From NCBI GenBank assembly GCA_037074615.1, contig CM073518.1, forward strand, positions 13,778,501 through 13,842,500: a stretch of 64,000 bases of DNA, read 5' to 3'. This DNA is from Leucaena leucocephala. Lineage: Eukaryota; Streptophyta; Magnoliopsida; Fabales; Fabaceae. The notes under the pieces are model-generated. The model had not been told where the DNA came from. It made no database searches and saw only the letters and a list, made by a program, of their open reading frames with translations. Numbering within the stretch: the stretch's first letter is position 1; each line of letters begins with the position of its first letter. The position numbers were made by a program, and so were the translations under genes. This document shows, piece by piece, positions 44,096 to 56,514 of this stretch.

Positions 44096-47000
44096 CTAGG
44101 TACAATCATTAATTTGCCTAATTCCCATTGACCTAACATGACACTCATGTGTTGCTTTTACAAGCGGCTTTGTTAGAGGATCAGCAACATTGTCTTCCCC
44201 TGCTACCTTGCATATTTTTATATCACCTCTACCATTGATTTCTCTGATGAGATGAAATCGCCTGAGTATATGCTTGGTCCTTTGATGTGACCTAGGCTCT
44301 TTGGCCTGTGCAATGGCACCACTATTGTCACAGAAAAAAGTTATCGGATCTGAGATGGTAGGTATCACCCCTAGTTCAGTAATGAACTTCCTGATCCAAA
44401 CGGCCTCCTTAGCTGCATCAGATGCTGCTATATACTCGGCTTCCGTTGCAGAATCTGCTACAGTGCTCTGCTTGGAGCTCTTCCAGCTTACTGCTCCATT
44501 ATTCAGGAGGAATACGTATCCAGATTACGATTTTTGGTCGTCCTGGTCAGTTTGAAAACTATCATCTGTGTAACTAGTTACACAGAACTCGTCATCCAAT
44601 CCACCATAGACCAAGAATAAGTCCTTAGTCCTTCTCAAGTACTTAAGGGTATTCTTGACAGCAGTCCAATGGCCCTCACCTGGGTCCTGTTGATATCTGC
44701 TAGTCATATACTTAAGGCAAACGAGACATCCGGTCGAGTACATAACATGGCATACATGATGGATCCTATGGCCGAGGCATATGGAACCTTACTCATGCGA
44801 TCTCGCTGATCAGGTGTACTAGGACACAAATCCTTGCTGAGGTGAATACCATGAGACATGGGTATGAAACCCCTCTTTGATTCCTGCATACTAAACCTAT
44901 GCAGTATCTTGTCTATATATGTGCTCTGACTGAGTCCTAGAAGCCTTTTAGATCTATCTCTATAGATCCTAATTCCTAGGATGTAGGTGGCTTCACCCAA
45001 GTCTTTCATTGAGAAAGACTTTCCTAACCAAGACTTGACAATCTGCAAGGTAGGAATGTTATTCCCAATAAGTAGGATGTCATCGACATAGAGCACCAAA
45101 AACACAACTGTGCTCCCACTAACCTTCTTGTACACACAAGGTTCATCAATGTTTTGAAGAAATCCAAACTCTTTGACTACTTCATCAAAACGATGATTCC
45201 AACTCCGAGATGCTTACTTCAGTCCATAAATGGACCTTTGAAGCTTGCACACCTTACCAGAGTCCTCGGAACGCACAAACCCTTCAGGTTGTGTTATGTA
45301 CACATCCTCAAGGAGCTTTCCATTAAGGAAGGCTGTCTTGACGTCCATCTGCCATATTTCATAGTCATAATATGCTGCAATAGCAAATTGATTTGGCCAT
45401 TGCAACTGGGGAAAAGGTCTCATCATAGTCCACACCATGAGTTTGAGTAAATCCTTTTGCAACCAGTCGTGCCTTGAAGACATTTATATTGCCATACATG
45501 TCAGCTTTCTCTTTAAAAAACCACTTGCACCCTACGGTTTTTACACCTTTAGGCAGGTCGACTAAGGTCTATACCTTATTATCGTACATGGATTGCATCT
45601 CATACTTCATGGCACTAAGCCATTTTTTCAGAGTTTGGTCCCACTATAGCTTCTCGATAGGTAGTTGGCTTATTATGCTCAATGAGCAACACATCAAGAT
45701 TGTCAGCAATCAGAAATCCATATCTCTGAGGCTGAAGTCGTGCCCTATTAGAAGTGACTTGAGGAGTCTCAACAACTTGTTGTGAGTCTTCTCCATTTTC
45801 CATCTCTAATTCTGTTGGATCTTGTGGCTCTCGAACTTCTTCGAGATGTACCTTACTCCCACTGGTTCTTTTAGAGATAAATTCTCGTTCGAGAAAGATA
45901 CCATTTCTGACAACAAACACTTTGTTGTCAGTGGGGTTGTAGACATAATATCCCTTGGTTTCCTAAGGATATCCCACAAAAAGGCACTTTGAAGATTTAG
46001 GCGCTAACTTATCTGAGGCTTGTTGCTTAACATAGACCTCACATCCCCAAATCTTGAGAAAAGACAAACTAGGTTTCCTCCCAGTCCATATCTCATACGG
46101 AGTCTTTTCAACTGCCTTAGATGGAACATGATTCAGGGTGAATGCAGCTGTCTCTAGGGCGTGGCCCCAAAAGGACGGTGGAAGATCTGTTCGACTCATC
46201 ATGGATTGAACCATATCTAATAGTGTTCGATTCCTCCGTTCAGAAATGCCATTCCATTGTGGTGTTCCTGAAGGAGTCAATTGTGAGACTATCCCACAAT
46301 TCCTAAGATGATCGATAAACTCTTGGCTCAAATATTCACCACCTCGATTAGATCGAAGGGCTTTAATTGTTTCACCAAGATGGTTTTGTACTTCATTTTG
46401 AAATATCTTGAACATTTCAAAAGATTCGGATTTATGTTTCACTAGATAGACGTAGCCATATCTACTGAAATCATCTATGAATATGATGAAGTACAAATAA
46501 CCTCCTCTAGCATTTGTATTTATCGGTACACACACATCTGTATGTATGAGGCCCAACAAATCAGTGGCCCTCTCACTGTGCCCAGTGAAAGGTGACTTTG
46601 TCATCTTACCTAACAAACAAGATTCGCAAGTATCATATGATTCAAAATCAAATGAGTTGAGAAATCCATCTTGATGGAGTTTAGAAATGCATTTCTCATT
46701 TATGTGGCCCAGACGACAGTGCCAGAGGTATGTCGGATTCAAATCATTTGGTTTGACCCTTTTGGCGGTTATGTTATAGATATTTCCATGATTGGGTTGT
46801 TCCAATTTTAATATGTAATGATCAACATGCAAATCACCATAAGCATAGAAAATATCATTACGATAAATGGAACATCTACCATTCCCAGTAATGGAAGTGT
46901 AACCTTCCTTATCCAAATAAGAAAGAGAAACAATGTTACTACTCAAAGCAGGAACATAATAGCAATTGTTCAAAACTAACAAAAGCCCAGTGGGCAGAAC

Positions 47001-48055
47001 TAATTCATAAGTGCCTACAGCTAAAGCAGCAACCTTTGCTCTATTTCCAACTCGTAGGTCAACTTCGCCCTTCTTCAGCTTTCTACTGTCCTTTAGGCCC
47101 TGCACATTTGTACAAATATGAGAACCACATGCAGTATCTAATACCCATGTAGTGGAAGTAGAGAGATGAATGTCTATAACATAAATACCTGAAGCGATAG
47201 CCCCGCTATCCTTCTTGTTCTTTTTTAGATCTTCAAGGTAGAGTTTGCAATTCCTCTTCGAATGACCCGGTTCATTACAGAAGAAACAAACTCCTTCCTT
47301 TGGAGGCTTTGCCTTCTTTGGTGCAGGCTTGGTTTCGAGCTTGCCTGACTCTTTGGTCTTACCAGATGAGCCATGACCCTTCCCCTTGCCCTTGCCTTTC
47401 TTTTTCATACCCTTTCCTTTCTGAACCATCAAAACTGTACTGGGCTTCTTCTTAACAGTCGGCTCAGCAGTTTTAAGCATCCCATGCAATTCAGAAATAG
47501 ATTTCTTCATGTTGTTCATGTTGTAGTTCATGACAAACTGGTCATAACTTTCTGGGAGTGAGTTCAAGATCAAATCTGTAGCTAACTCCTGGCTTATGGG
47601 AAATCTAAGCCTCTCAAGGTGATCAATATACCCTTTCATCTTTAAGACATGAGTACTTACTGATGCACCTTCAGCCATCTTACAAGAATGTAAGGCCTTA
47701 GTGGTCTCATACCTCCTTGCCTTGCCTGTTGCTGGAACATTTCCTTAAGATGCACAATCATCTCATAAGCCTCCATGTGTTCCAGATCTCTTTGGAGCAC
47801 TGGAACCATGGTGGCAAGCATTAAGCATCCCACATCGACAGAGTCTTCCTTATGCTTTGCATAAGAATCCCTTTAAGCTCTAGGAGCATTGGCTGCTGGC
47901 TCCTCAGGAATGGGTTGATCTAGGACATATACTTTTCTTTCCTACTTGAGAACAATTCTCAAGTTCCTGAACCAGTCAAGAAAGGTTGTCCCATTAAGTT
48001 TGTCCTTCTCAAGGACAGATTGCAACGATAATGTAGCAGTATTACTAGTCGTCAT
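44096..48055 (-). pseudogene. Copia-2 gag-pol, inactivated
   Basis: It is homologous throughout to the Copia-3 polyprotein, starting at the ATG at 48055. The longest remaining frame (47678-45963) covers the end of gag, zinc knuckle, protease with DTACGSH, GAG-pre-integrase and the integrase core. Visible lesions compared with Copia-3 are: a premature TAG in early gag near 47943; a 1-bp loss near 47716; a Lys-to-TAG change at 45963; a 15-bp loss near 45747; a 1-bp indel near 45628; a Gln-to-TAA change near 45210; an 11-bp loss near 45388 in RT; and a 2-bp gain near 44707. The YVDD motif survives near 45080. Function is lost, but it may still produce RNA. Confidence 0.92.
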
Positions 48056-49220
48056 GATTCTACAATTAAAATATGCAAGCGAATTAGCAATCTCCCACTG
48101 AATAAAATAACCCTCAGTGCAATAATTAGTGGGCTAAGATCCATATTTAGCTTAAACTTGAGTCCGCTTTGGCAGGACGCTCAACTTTAAGTTATTTAGG
48201 TAGGTAACAACTTTACCAATTATATCAAATGTAACTCTTAGATATTTATGGGATTCCATCATCATATGATTCGGCATGTTTTAATCCCATCTAATGCCTT
48301 GAGACCCAAAACCGTTTTGATAATCTCAATTAAGTCAAACAATAACAAACATAAGAGTAGCACCATTACTCTTGCTTATCTCCCCAAGATAACTCAAATA
48401 CACCCACTTTGGTGGAGCCTACAAATGAGCGATCGAGGTTTTGACAAGTGTTCATTAATTGACGGCATATGACTTAAGATTTCTTTTAGAGGGTTTAATT
48501 AATTATCTGGTTTACAAAATGCATGTATCTCGGTTGTATCTCATACAAGCAATATGCATATCGAACATATAAACATAAGATGCATAATCTTAAACGTGAT
48601 ACAATATGGCTCACCTATCCTAAGTCCCCTCAAGCCAATGAGAGGAGCTGTCTAATTAGAATAGGAAAATTACATAAGGAAACCTCGTTTTAACATTCAA
48701 GGGGAGTGAGATGAAAAGATAATGTACAACGAGAGTCATTGGAGGAAGGCACGACACGCAGGCCGTATTTAGAAAAATTATAACACTTGTAATCTAGAGC
48801 CATATTGTTCACCATACCCAAACATTCAAGAATCAAAATTCATACTATTTGAAGGGCAATAAATATTTCAAAACATTCATACATCAGGAAAGTCAGTACA
48901 TATTACGATTATGTTGCGCTACAATCAGGTAGCCACGGTGGTCCCGATAGCCGGTTAGCGGGCGGGGTCTGGGGCAGCGCCCCAATAAAATTTTTGATCA
49001 AGAATCTTAATTCTATTTCCTTAGACCCCATCAATATTAATTGATCAAATCAATTAACATACACCACCGATTTCAGTTTCCTTTCGGATTCCGTATATGT
49101 CATACATAAAACGGATTCCATATATGTCATACATATCTCGCATGTTATCATATAATCAGCTAAGAAATCTAACATACATCACATGTATCAACAATCAAAC
49201 CTAGCTTAAACACAAAATGG
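48056..49220 (-). other. Leader of Copia-2
   Basis: About 1.16 kb lies between primer site and gag, similar to 60499-61621 of Copia-3. No long frame is seen. It contains the conserved CCCCTCAAGCCAATGAGAGG and a short GC-rich patch near 48945-48985 (GGTTAGCGGGCGGGGTCTGG) not seen in Copia-3. Confidence 0.7.
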
Positions 49221-49236
49221 CATGCCTCTGATACCA
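49221..49236 (-). other. Primer-binding site, initiator tRNA-Met type, Copia-2
   Basis: The minus strand reads TGGTATCAGAGGCATG one base inside the LTR. Copia-3 has TGGTATCAGAGCCATG. Confidence 0.88.
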
Positions 49237-49237
49237 C

Positions 49238-51232
49238 TGTAAGAAATTGGAAGACACGTAGCGGAAATTAACTATAAAAATTTTTTCAATTCCCAGCCAG
49301 GATCTACCGAATGTGTTTAAGTCAAGGAGAAAGAAGTGTTACCTTCGGTATTCGAGCTTTAGTCGCGACCTCCGTATCCACTAGTAGCGACTCCTCGCCT
49401 CTGGAACTTTCAGTCGCGACCTACTAAGCTTCTCGTCGCGACCTGTCGCCTCTGGAACTTTCAGTCACGACCTACTCAGCTTCACGTCGCGACCTGTCGC
49501 CTCTGGAACTTTTAGTCGCGACCTACTCAGCTTCTCGTCGTGACCTGTCACCTCTGGAGTTGTTAGTCGCGACCTCCTCTGCTACTAGTCGCGACCTGTA
49601 GTCTCTTTTCGGATTTCTGACGTTCAGAAGCCAATTTGGTCGCGACCTCTGAGTCAACTGGTCACGACCTCGTCGTACCTGGTGCTCTTTTCTAGTTCAC
49701 GAGAAGTTGACAACTCAGATCGGCTTCCTCTACAGGTATCCACACGAATAACGTTCCAACCACGAACGACGTGCTAGCGCCTCTTGGCCCTCTAGGGTTT
49801 TCTCAAGATTCCGTCCTCACCGTCTCTATCCTGGCAGTTTCTTATCTGCAAACCTTTTGCACTCTCCTGCCCCTTTTTCTCTTGTGAGTTATGTTGTGTA
49901 TAGAACCCTAGCTCCTAATGTCAAATATATAGGATGCTATCGGGCTTCTAATTGGGCCGGGCTTCAGAATTAATCTTATATTAATTCTGAAATTAATACA
50001 ATATCATATATTGCATAATTTGATAAGAAACTAATTAAATAAATACAATTTTTATTAAATCCATCTCACAGATTTAATTCACCTATTTATTTAATTTAAA
50101 ATAAAGATAAGACGAAATTATATTTGATTTATTCTCATAAATCAAATTTGAGATATCTTATCAATTTGAATTTCAAATTCAAATAGACCATATCCATTTA
50201 AATTCAAATTCAAAAGTGATAGAAATTTAATTTATCCTTATAAATTAAATCTTGTAAATATCTCTTATATTATATATATAATATATATATATACAAATTT
50301 ATATATATATATATATAAAATATATAAATCCACCCTAGACTATTCATTGAATCTAGACATCTCTTAGATTCAATGAATCTGCACATCACAGCTCGAGTTG
50401 GGCTATTTTGTGTGCGACCCTGTAGGCCCATATGAAGTTGGCAGTGGGCCAGTTACTATACTAACCGACAAGTCGTAAGCGGCCTCTAGCAAGACATTAC
50501 GACTACCCAAGACATATGAGGATCGATGAACGATATTACCTTTCATACAACCATATCACGTCCCTTTTGTCACACGATATTTCGGTCATGGATGAGGCAT
50601 GGTGAATGTCATCCTCCTATTTCTGACCATTACTTTCTGGATCCCTGAGTAGTCTGACGATAGAAATGGAACTACCCTTCCATTACAGTATGGCCATACA
50701 TTTCTCAGACTCACTCATCGAGGGGCCCAGTAATATCTCTCTACGAATGTGAGGGACAAATTCTATCTTGACCATTCACATTCCTCCGCATGAAAAACCA
50801 CTGAGCCCGAACATAGCCTTTATGATCACTCGGTCAAAAGTGACTTTTGACTAGGTCAAAGCTGAGCGTTTGTCATATAGGAATCCATGATGATCTCAGG
50901 TCAAAGGGCATAGTGATATGGCTTGTATATGAGAGAAGCTTATGACTTGACCCATGCAGCTCTCTCATAGCGGGTCGGTCCAACACCTTGTACTCTTACA
51001 TGTGCTTATGACTTTGATTTATATCTCTATATATCTTCAAAATCATACTGGTCTTATTTCATCTCTGCTCCCGCATAGATGACCGACCAGGGATATTTAG
51101 GATAAGATCATAAGTTATCCAAGGATGGTTATCATAGTAAACATGCAAATAATGTGATAACATAATTAAAAAATTCATAAAATAATAATATTTATAAGAC
51201 AATGATTGGCCCCTAGGACACAATTTCCAACA
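49238..51232 (-). repeat. 5' LTR of Copia-2
   Basis: This 1995-bp LTR pairs with 42111-44081 but has many substitutions and a longer TA run (about 50265-50325). It carries the same 51-bp palindrome array at 49362-49668, with different point changes, so the array predates insertion. Confidence 0.92.
49362..49668. repeat. 51-bp palindrome array, Copia-2 5' LTR
   Basis: It is the counterpart of 42235-42541, with the same period and number of units. Exact GTCGCGAC lies at 49362, 49413 and 49639, among others, and decayed copies include 49384 (GTAGCGAC) and 49661 (GTCACGAC). Confidence 0.93.
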
Positions 51233-51237
51233 AGTCC

Positions 51238-52851
51238 TCAGCTCCCCACTGAGATTTTTCAATCCACTATAACGAAGATTATAATGGGCTCTTAGTAGCC
51301 TTTACAAACTTAATTTTTAAGGCTAATTGAGAACTATTTCAAACTTGAGGTTACACCACACTTCGGTGGCAACACTTCCCCTTAAATAGATATGAGCAAA
51401 TCTTAACCTTGAATATCTTGATTCCTAGGTTTTGCTCTCAGATTGATGAAGAATGAAAGGATTTCAAACTCTCTCAGATAGAGTGGATATTATATTATTT
51501 CTCACAATCTTTTTCTCTCTCAATAAAATGATATATTATGAAAGGAGAGTTGAATGCTTTCTAGGCAAAAATAATATTCTGGGCAAAAATATTATTTGTC
51601 GTTGTTGTCTTTAACTTCTTAACTTTGAATGCTCTTTTATTTATAGTTGATGCTGATGACCATTGAGCAATCTTTTCGTTGAGGTTTTCTTCCGTTGAGT
51701 TTTCTTCCCTTTAGAAATATGACCATTGAACTAGCCGTTGAGGCTTCTGACGCAGTGTCTTTTTGTCGTTAAAAATCCATTGGGTTTGATCTCTGTCTTT
51801 TCTTAATTTTAGCTTTGATCAGAATCTGAATATATGGATCCTGTAAACACTTCAATTGATTTACTCGTTAGTAAATAAACATGTGAAGTGAGGATTTGAT
51901 GAAATGAATTTAAACTCGAATACAATCAATCATAACAGGAATGATATGAGAGTAATGTATACTCAATCTTTTATATTTGATAGCCCAATCAACGATCAGT
52001 TAAAAACACTTTAAGATCAAGGATTCTGCTTGTTTTCAAAGATTATTCTATATTAATCGATTACCCAACCGATTAATTAGAATTAATGTGTGAAACAGAA
52101 AATAGAGCATCATACTGATTAGATTATTCAACCATATACAATGTAATTTTATAAAAATAAGTTTCTCAAAAGAATTATCATGAAGAATAATGAGAAACAT
52201 TGACAAATTATCACTTGAATCAATTATATAAAATAGGAAATCAGTTTGTAGCTTAAAACAGAGATATATTTCAAATTTCTAAAAATCCTAAAGTTAATCG
52301 AATGCCTAGTCAATTAATGTGTCTGAAAGAATTGAATTAGAAAGTATTTCAACACAAATTAATCGAACAGTTAATCTATTAATGTAATTTAATCGATTAA
52401 CCAATCGATTAATTGGTTTATATTTGAATTTCACAAAATTAATACTTCACTGATTAATCAAATAGTTAACAGATTAATATAAATTAATAGATTAACCAAT
52501 CAATTAATAACAATATCTTTGTTTAAGAGAAAATCTATTTTCACTAGATTAATCGATTAACTAATCAATTAATTGACTTATGAATTCAATTCCAAAAAGT
52601 AAGCTCTTGATATTAATCAAACACTTAATCGATTAATGGACACTCATTAATCGATTAATTGATTTTCTTTTGTAAAACAGAATGCTGCCTTTATATTAAT
52701 GTATCATCCAATTGATTAATTGATATTAATGGATTAACTCCTCTTTTCTTTTTAATTTCATTTGTTAAAAACTCATTTTCATTACTTAAAAAACACTTTT
52801 CACTTCATAAACCAACTTAATTATTTATCCTCTTTTGACATCATCAAAACA
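51238..52851 (-). repeat. Main body of LTR D with clustered ATCGAT-type palindromes
   Basis: Between about 52040 and 52740 variants of TTAATCGATTAA recur many times, often as overlapping inverted copies such as AATCGATTAACCAATCGATT near 52390. Most decay is by single changes within ATCGAT. The rest is AT-rich with no protein. Confidence 0.7.
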
Positions 52852-53506
52852 TATAGAATCTAACCTTCTAGACCTCAGATGTAGATGACAATTTATAGGG
52901 AGGTACACCCTGTTAAACAAGAGATTAGGGAATTGAGGGAACCCTAAAAAGATCCTTGTGGAAAAGGTTGACATTTCAGTGAATTTTGATGGGAGCTTAC
53001 GAACGCCTAATATATGTACCATAAGAATTAAGCAGTAGGCAAGATGGGCCTGAGTGAACCCAGACTAGCGCCAAAGAGGAGCCAGGATGCCGTTCCATAG
53101 GAAAGTGGAGCCTAGTATACTGAAACAATAATTCAGTAGGTTCAGGGATAAAATACAAGTACCCAGTTACAGTTATAAAAGGAGAATTGATCTGATAGTG
53201 GGAATTTTACCAGATATTTATGAGTATCTATTTAATAAATGCTCCCTAGGTAATTAATATCATTAGAACACATGGAAATTATTGGACTAAAGGATAGTCG
53301 AATAATTTAGGAAAAATCCCTTTATACGGTATAAGATTCTACAGAATTGGTCAAAAGGTACTAAAATACTCTAGAATAACCCAGAGGCTTCTAGAAAGCA
53401 TGAGGTGTCCTCATGGGACCCCACAAAGTTACCATATGTCCTAATTTGGAGGAGAAGAAATATTAAAGAATTCCAAAGCAATCCTAGCACTATGTAAAGT
53501 GAAAAC
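52852..53506 (+). mobile_element. LTR fragment E (right part, probable)
   Basis: It contains no open frame. Phrases near 53400-53450 (GAGGTGTCCTCATGGGACCC) resemble family C LTR sequence near 39985 and 63730. By position it continues the LTR split by element D at 38769. It ends where LTR C3 begins. The assignment is tentative. Confidence 0.35.
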
Positions 53507-54471
53507 TGTTATATCCTAATTTTTCTTTATTTGTATAAGACAGATAGAGGAAAGAGGTTTGAAAAAGATTGTGATGATTAATAGAGAGAAAAAATGATGA
53601 TTAGACAAAGGTTTAAAGAAGAGGGACTAAACTGAAAAGTCTAAAAGTTCTATGGTGCAAAATATAAAGTAGACCTAAACTTTGGGCCATTAAGTGTAAT
53701 TATGAAAAGTTGAGGGCCTAAAGTGTAATTTTCAAAAGTTCCAGGGCAAAATGGTAATTATGAGAAAGCTGAGTCGAAAAAGGCCTAAAAATGCCTGGAA
53801 TCAATTTAGTCCCAAATTTTCCCAGTAAATAGAGAAAATTATTCTGATCAGTTTGACGCAACACAGAATTTTGATTTGAGATCCTGAAAAAGTGATACAA
53901 ATTTCTAAAGAAAGAAAAATTCATACAGTATCCTCTGGATCTCATAATTAGATGAATTTTGGCAGTAAATTCTTATAATTAATATAATAATTTATAAAAT
54001 TGACAGAACTCAAAAAGTAGTTATGTAGAATTTATTATGAAATTTACAGTGGATTAAAATACCCGATAAATATATTTAGGGGAAATTTCTCAGGAGTTGA
54101 GCCCATGAAGGCGGTGGATCATGTAGAAGTCCCAATATGGTGCCTTATAGGCCTAACAATATTTTTAGATAAGTATGTGGGCTAGTGATAATAAAGACTC
54201 GAAAAAATGTACAATTACAAAAATGTCACTATGTATGCCACTGTGTTGTGTCATTAAGCCAGAGATAAATAAAGGGCATTTTGGTCATTTGACTAAGGTT
54301 AGACGGTCAAGGAGAGTTCCCAGAATAGTTGACCAAGGTTAGTGAATACTCTGATGAGGTGTAAAAAGATGATAATGCCCTAGAGATATTAAAGTAAATA
54401 AAGAAGAACCAAGGGGCATTTTAGTAATTTGCCAAGGGATCTGTAATTAAGTTTAGACCCAGTCTAAGAAT

Positions 54472-56379
54472 TGTAAGGAATTGGAAGACACGCAGCGGAA
54501 ATAAACTTTAAAAATTTTCCATTCCTTGCCAGGATCTGCCGTATGTGTTTAAGTCAAGTGGAAAGAATCCTTACCCTTAGTGTTGCTCAGCGAATTTCAC
54601 AGCTTCTCTACGTGGGTGGTGATCTCTTTCTGATCGCAAGAAATCGACGGAGTGTTCCTCAGCGACCTTCACAGATTCTCTCCGCGGACGGTGGTCTCTT
54701 TCCGATCACAAGAAGTCGACGCCTCAGGTCGGCTTCCTCTACTGGTATCCACACGAACAGCGTTCCAACCACGAACGACGTGCTAGCGTCTCCTGTCCCT
54801 CCAAGGCTTTCACAAGTCTCCGTCTCTATTTCGGCAGTTTCTTGTCTGCAAACCTTTTGCAGATTCCGTTCGGCCTTTTGTGTTCTATGTTATTTTCAAA
54901 CGTAGCTCCTCCAATCAGATATAGAGGATGCTATGCGTTTTTCCACCTGACCTAATTGGATTTTGGAGTTAATCTTATATTAATTCCGAATTGATACAAT
55001 ATCATATATTGTATAATTTTATAAGAAACTAATTAAATAAAATAATATTAAATCCGTCCCACAGATTTAATTACTTATTTATTTAACTTTAAATAAAGAT
55101 GAGACTGAGTTATATTTGATTTATTCCCATAAATCAAATTTGAGATATCCTATCAATTTAAATTTCGAATTTCAAACGTGATAGAGATTTAATTTATCCT
55201 TATAAATTAAATCTTATAAATATCTCTTATATGAGATATCCTATCAATTTGAATTTCGAATTTCAAACGTGATAGAGATTTAATTTATCCTTATAAATTA
55301 AATCTTATAAATATCTCTTATATGAGATATCCTATCAATTTGAATTTCGAATTCAAACATGATAGGGATTTAATTTATCCTTATAAATTAAATCTCATAT
55401 ATCTCATATATATAATATATATATATACGAATTTATATATATACGAATATAAATATAAATAAATATATATATACATTCACCTGGATCTTTCATTGAATCT
55501 GGACATGTCTTAGATTCAATGAATCTGGACATCATAGCTCGTGTTGGGCTATTTTGTGTGCGACCCTGTAGGCCCATATGAAGTTGGCAGTGGGCCATTT
55601 GCTATACTAGCCCACAAGTCGCAAGCGGTCTCTAGCAAGACATAACAACTACCCAAATCATATGAGGATCGATAAACGATGTAACCTTTTATACAACCAT
55701 ATCATGTCCCTTCTGTCACGCGATATTTTGGTCATGGATGAGGCATGGATAATGTCATCCTCCTATTCCCGACCGTTACTTTCTCGATCCCTGAGTAGTC
55801 TGACTATAGAAATGGAACTACCTTTCCATTACAGTATGGCCATACATTTCTCAGACTCACTCATCGAGGGGCCCAGTAATATCTCTCCACGAATGTGAGG
55901 GACAAATTCCATCTTGACCATTCACATTCCTCCGCATGAAAAACCACTAAGCCCAAACATAGTCTTTATGATCACTCGGTCAAAAGTGACTTTTGACTAG
56001 GTCAAAGCTGAGCGTTTTGTCATGTAGGAATCCATGATGATCTCAGGTCAAAGGGCATATTGACATGGTTTGTATATGAGAGAAGCTTATGACGTTACCC
56101 ATGCAGTTCTCTCATAGCGGGTCGGTCCAACACCCTGTACTCTTACATGTGCTTATGACTTTGATTTATATCTCTATACATCTTCAAAGTCATACTGGTC
56201 TTATTTCATCTGTGCTCCCACATAGATGATCGACCAGGGACATTTAGGATAATATCATGAATTATCCAAGGATGGTCATCATAGTAAACATGCAAATAAT
56301 ATGATAACTCAATTAATAAATTCATAAATCAATAATGTTCATAAGACAATGATTGGCCCCTAGGGCACGATTTCCAACA
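54472..56379 (-). repeat. 3' LTR of Copia-3
   Basis: It is TGTTGG...CTTACA on the minus strand and aligns base for base with 61641-63548 as far as I could follow. It includes three 91-bp repeats and TA-rich sequence at about 55400-55475. The Copia-2 palindrome array is absent; instead two diverged copies of a roughly 70-bp GCTCAGCGA/TCAGCGACC segment lie at about 54580-54720. Confidence 0.95.
55142..55400. repeat. 91-bp tandem repeat in Copia-3 3' LTR
   Basis: GAGATATCCTATCAATTT starts at 55142, 55233 and 55324, giving nearly three 91-bp units. The Copia-2 LTR has only one such unit. Confidence 0.92.
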
Positions 56380-56500
56380 GAATTATCCAAGGATGGTCAT
56401 CATAGTAAACATGCAAATAATATGATAACTCAATTAATAAATTCATAAATCAATAATGTTCATAAGACAATGATTGGCCCCTAGGGCACGATTTCCAACA
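56259..56500. repeat. 121-bp perfect tandem duplication at the 3' LTR-PPT junction
   Basis: 56259-56379 and 56380-56500 are identical, each running from GAATTATCCAAGG to TTTCCAACA. The first copy is the normal LTR end and the second lies between it and the polypurine tract. The 5' LTR has a single copy. Confidence 0.95.
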
Positions 56501-56511
56501 ACCTCCCACTT
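56501..56511 (-). other. Polypurine tract, Copia-3
   Basis: The minus strand reads AAGTGGGAGGT just before TGTTGGAAAT. It lies four bases downstream of the polyprotein stop codon. Confidence 0.88.
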
Positions 56512-56514
56512 GCA

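Larger units (their letters stand above)
42111..51232 (-). mobile_element. Copia-2: decayed full-length Ty1/Copia element
   Basis: It is bounded by TGTAAGGAATTGG and ATTTCCAACA with a perfect AGTCC duplication (42106-42110 and 51233-51237). LTRs are 42111-44081 and 49238-51232. It has the same family structure as Copia-3, and the two are closely similar from gag to RNase H, but Copia-2's pol frame is broken at several points and its LTRs differ at many sites. Unlike Copia-3, its LTRs contain a 51-bp GTCGCGAC tandem array. It is inserted beside LTR C2, in D. Confidence 0.93.
38770..52851 (-). mobile_element. Solo LTR D, SIRE/Maximus-like, split by later insertions
   Basis: On the minus strand it starts TGTTTTGATGATGTCAAAAG (ending at 52851) and finishes ACCCAATTCACC...TTGGGTATTCCAGCA at 38770. 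From family knowledge, these ends resemble LTRs of the SIRE/Maximus Copia lineage. Removing the nested C2 LTR and Copia-2 joins CATCAAGT (38965) to CCTCAGCTCCCC (51236), giving an LTR of about 1.8 kb. No protein is present. A target duplication is not recognisable (AGATA left, TATAG right), so the boundaries are less sure than for the other elements. Confidence 0.5.

Noticed and set aside
54543..54905. 120-codon plus-strand frame (also at 61712-62074) as a gene
   Set aside because: It is duplicated only because both copies lie in the Copia-3 LTRs, and it has no domain similarity.
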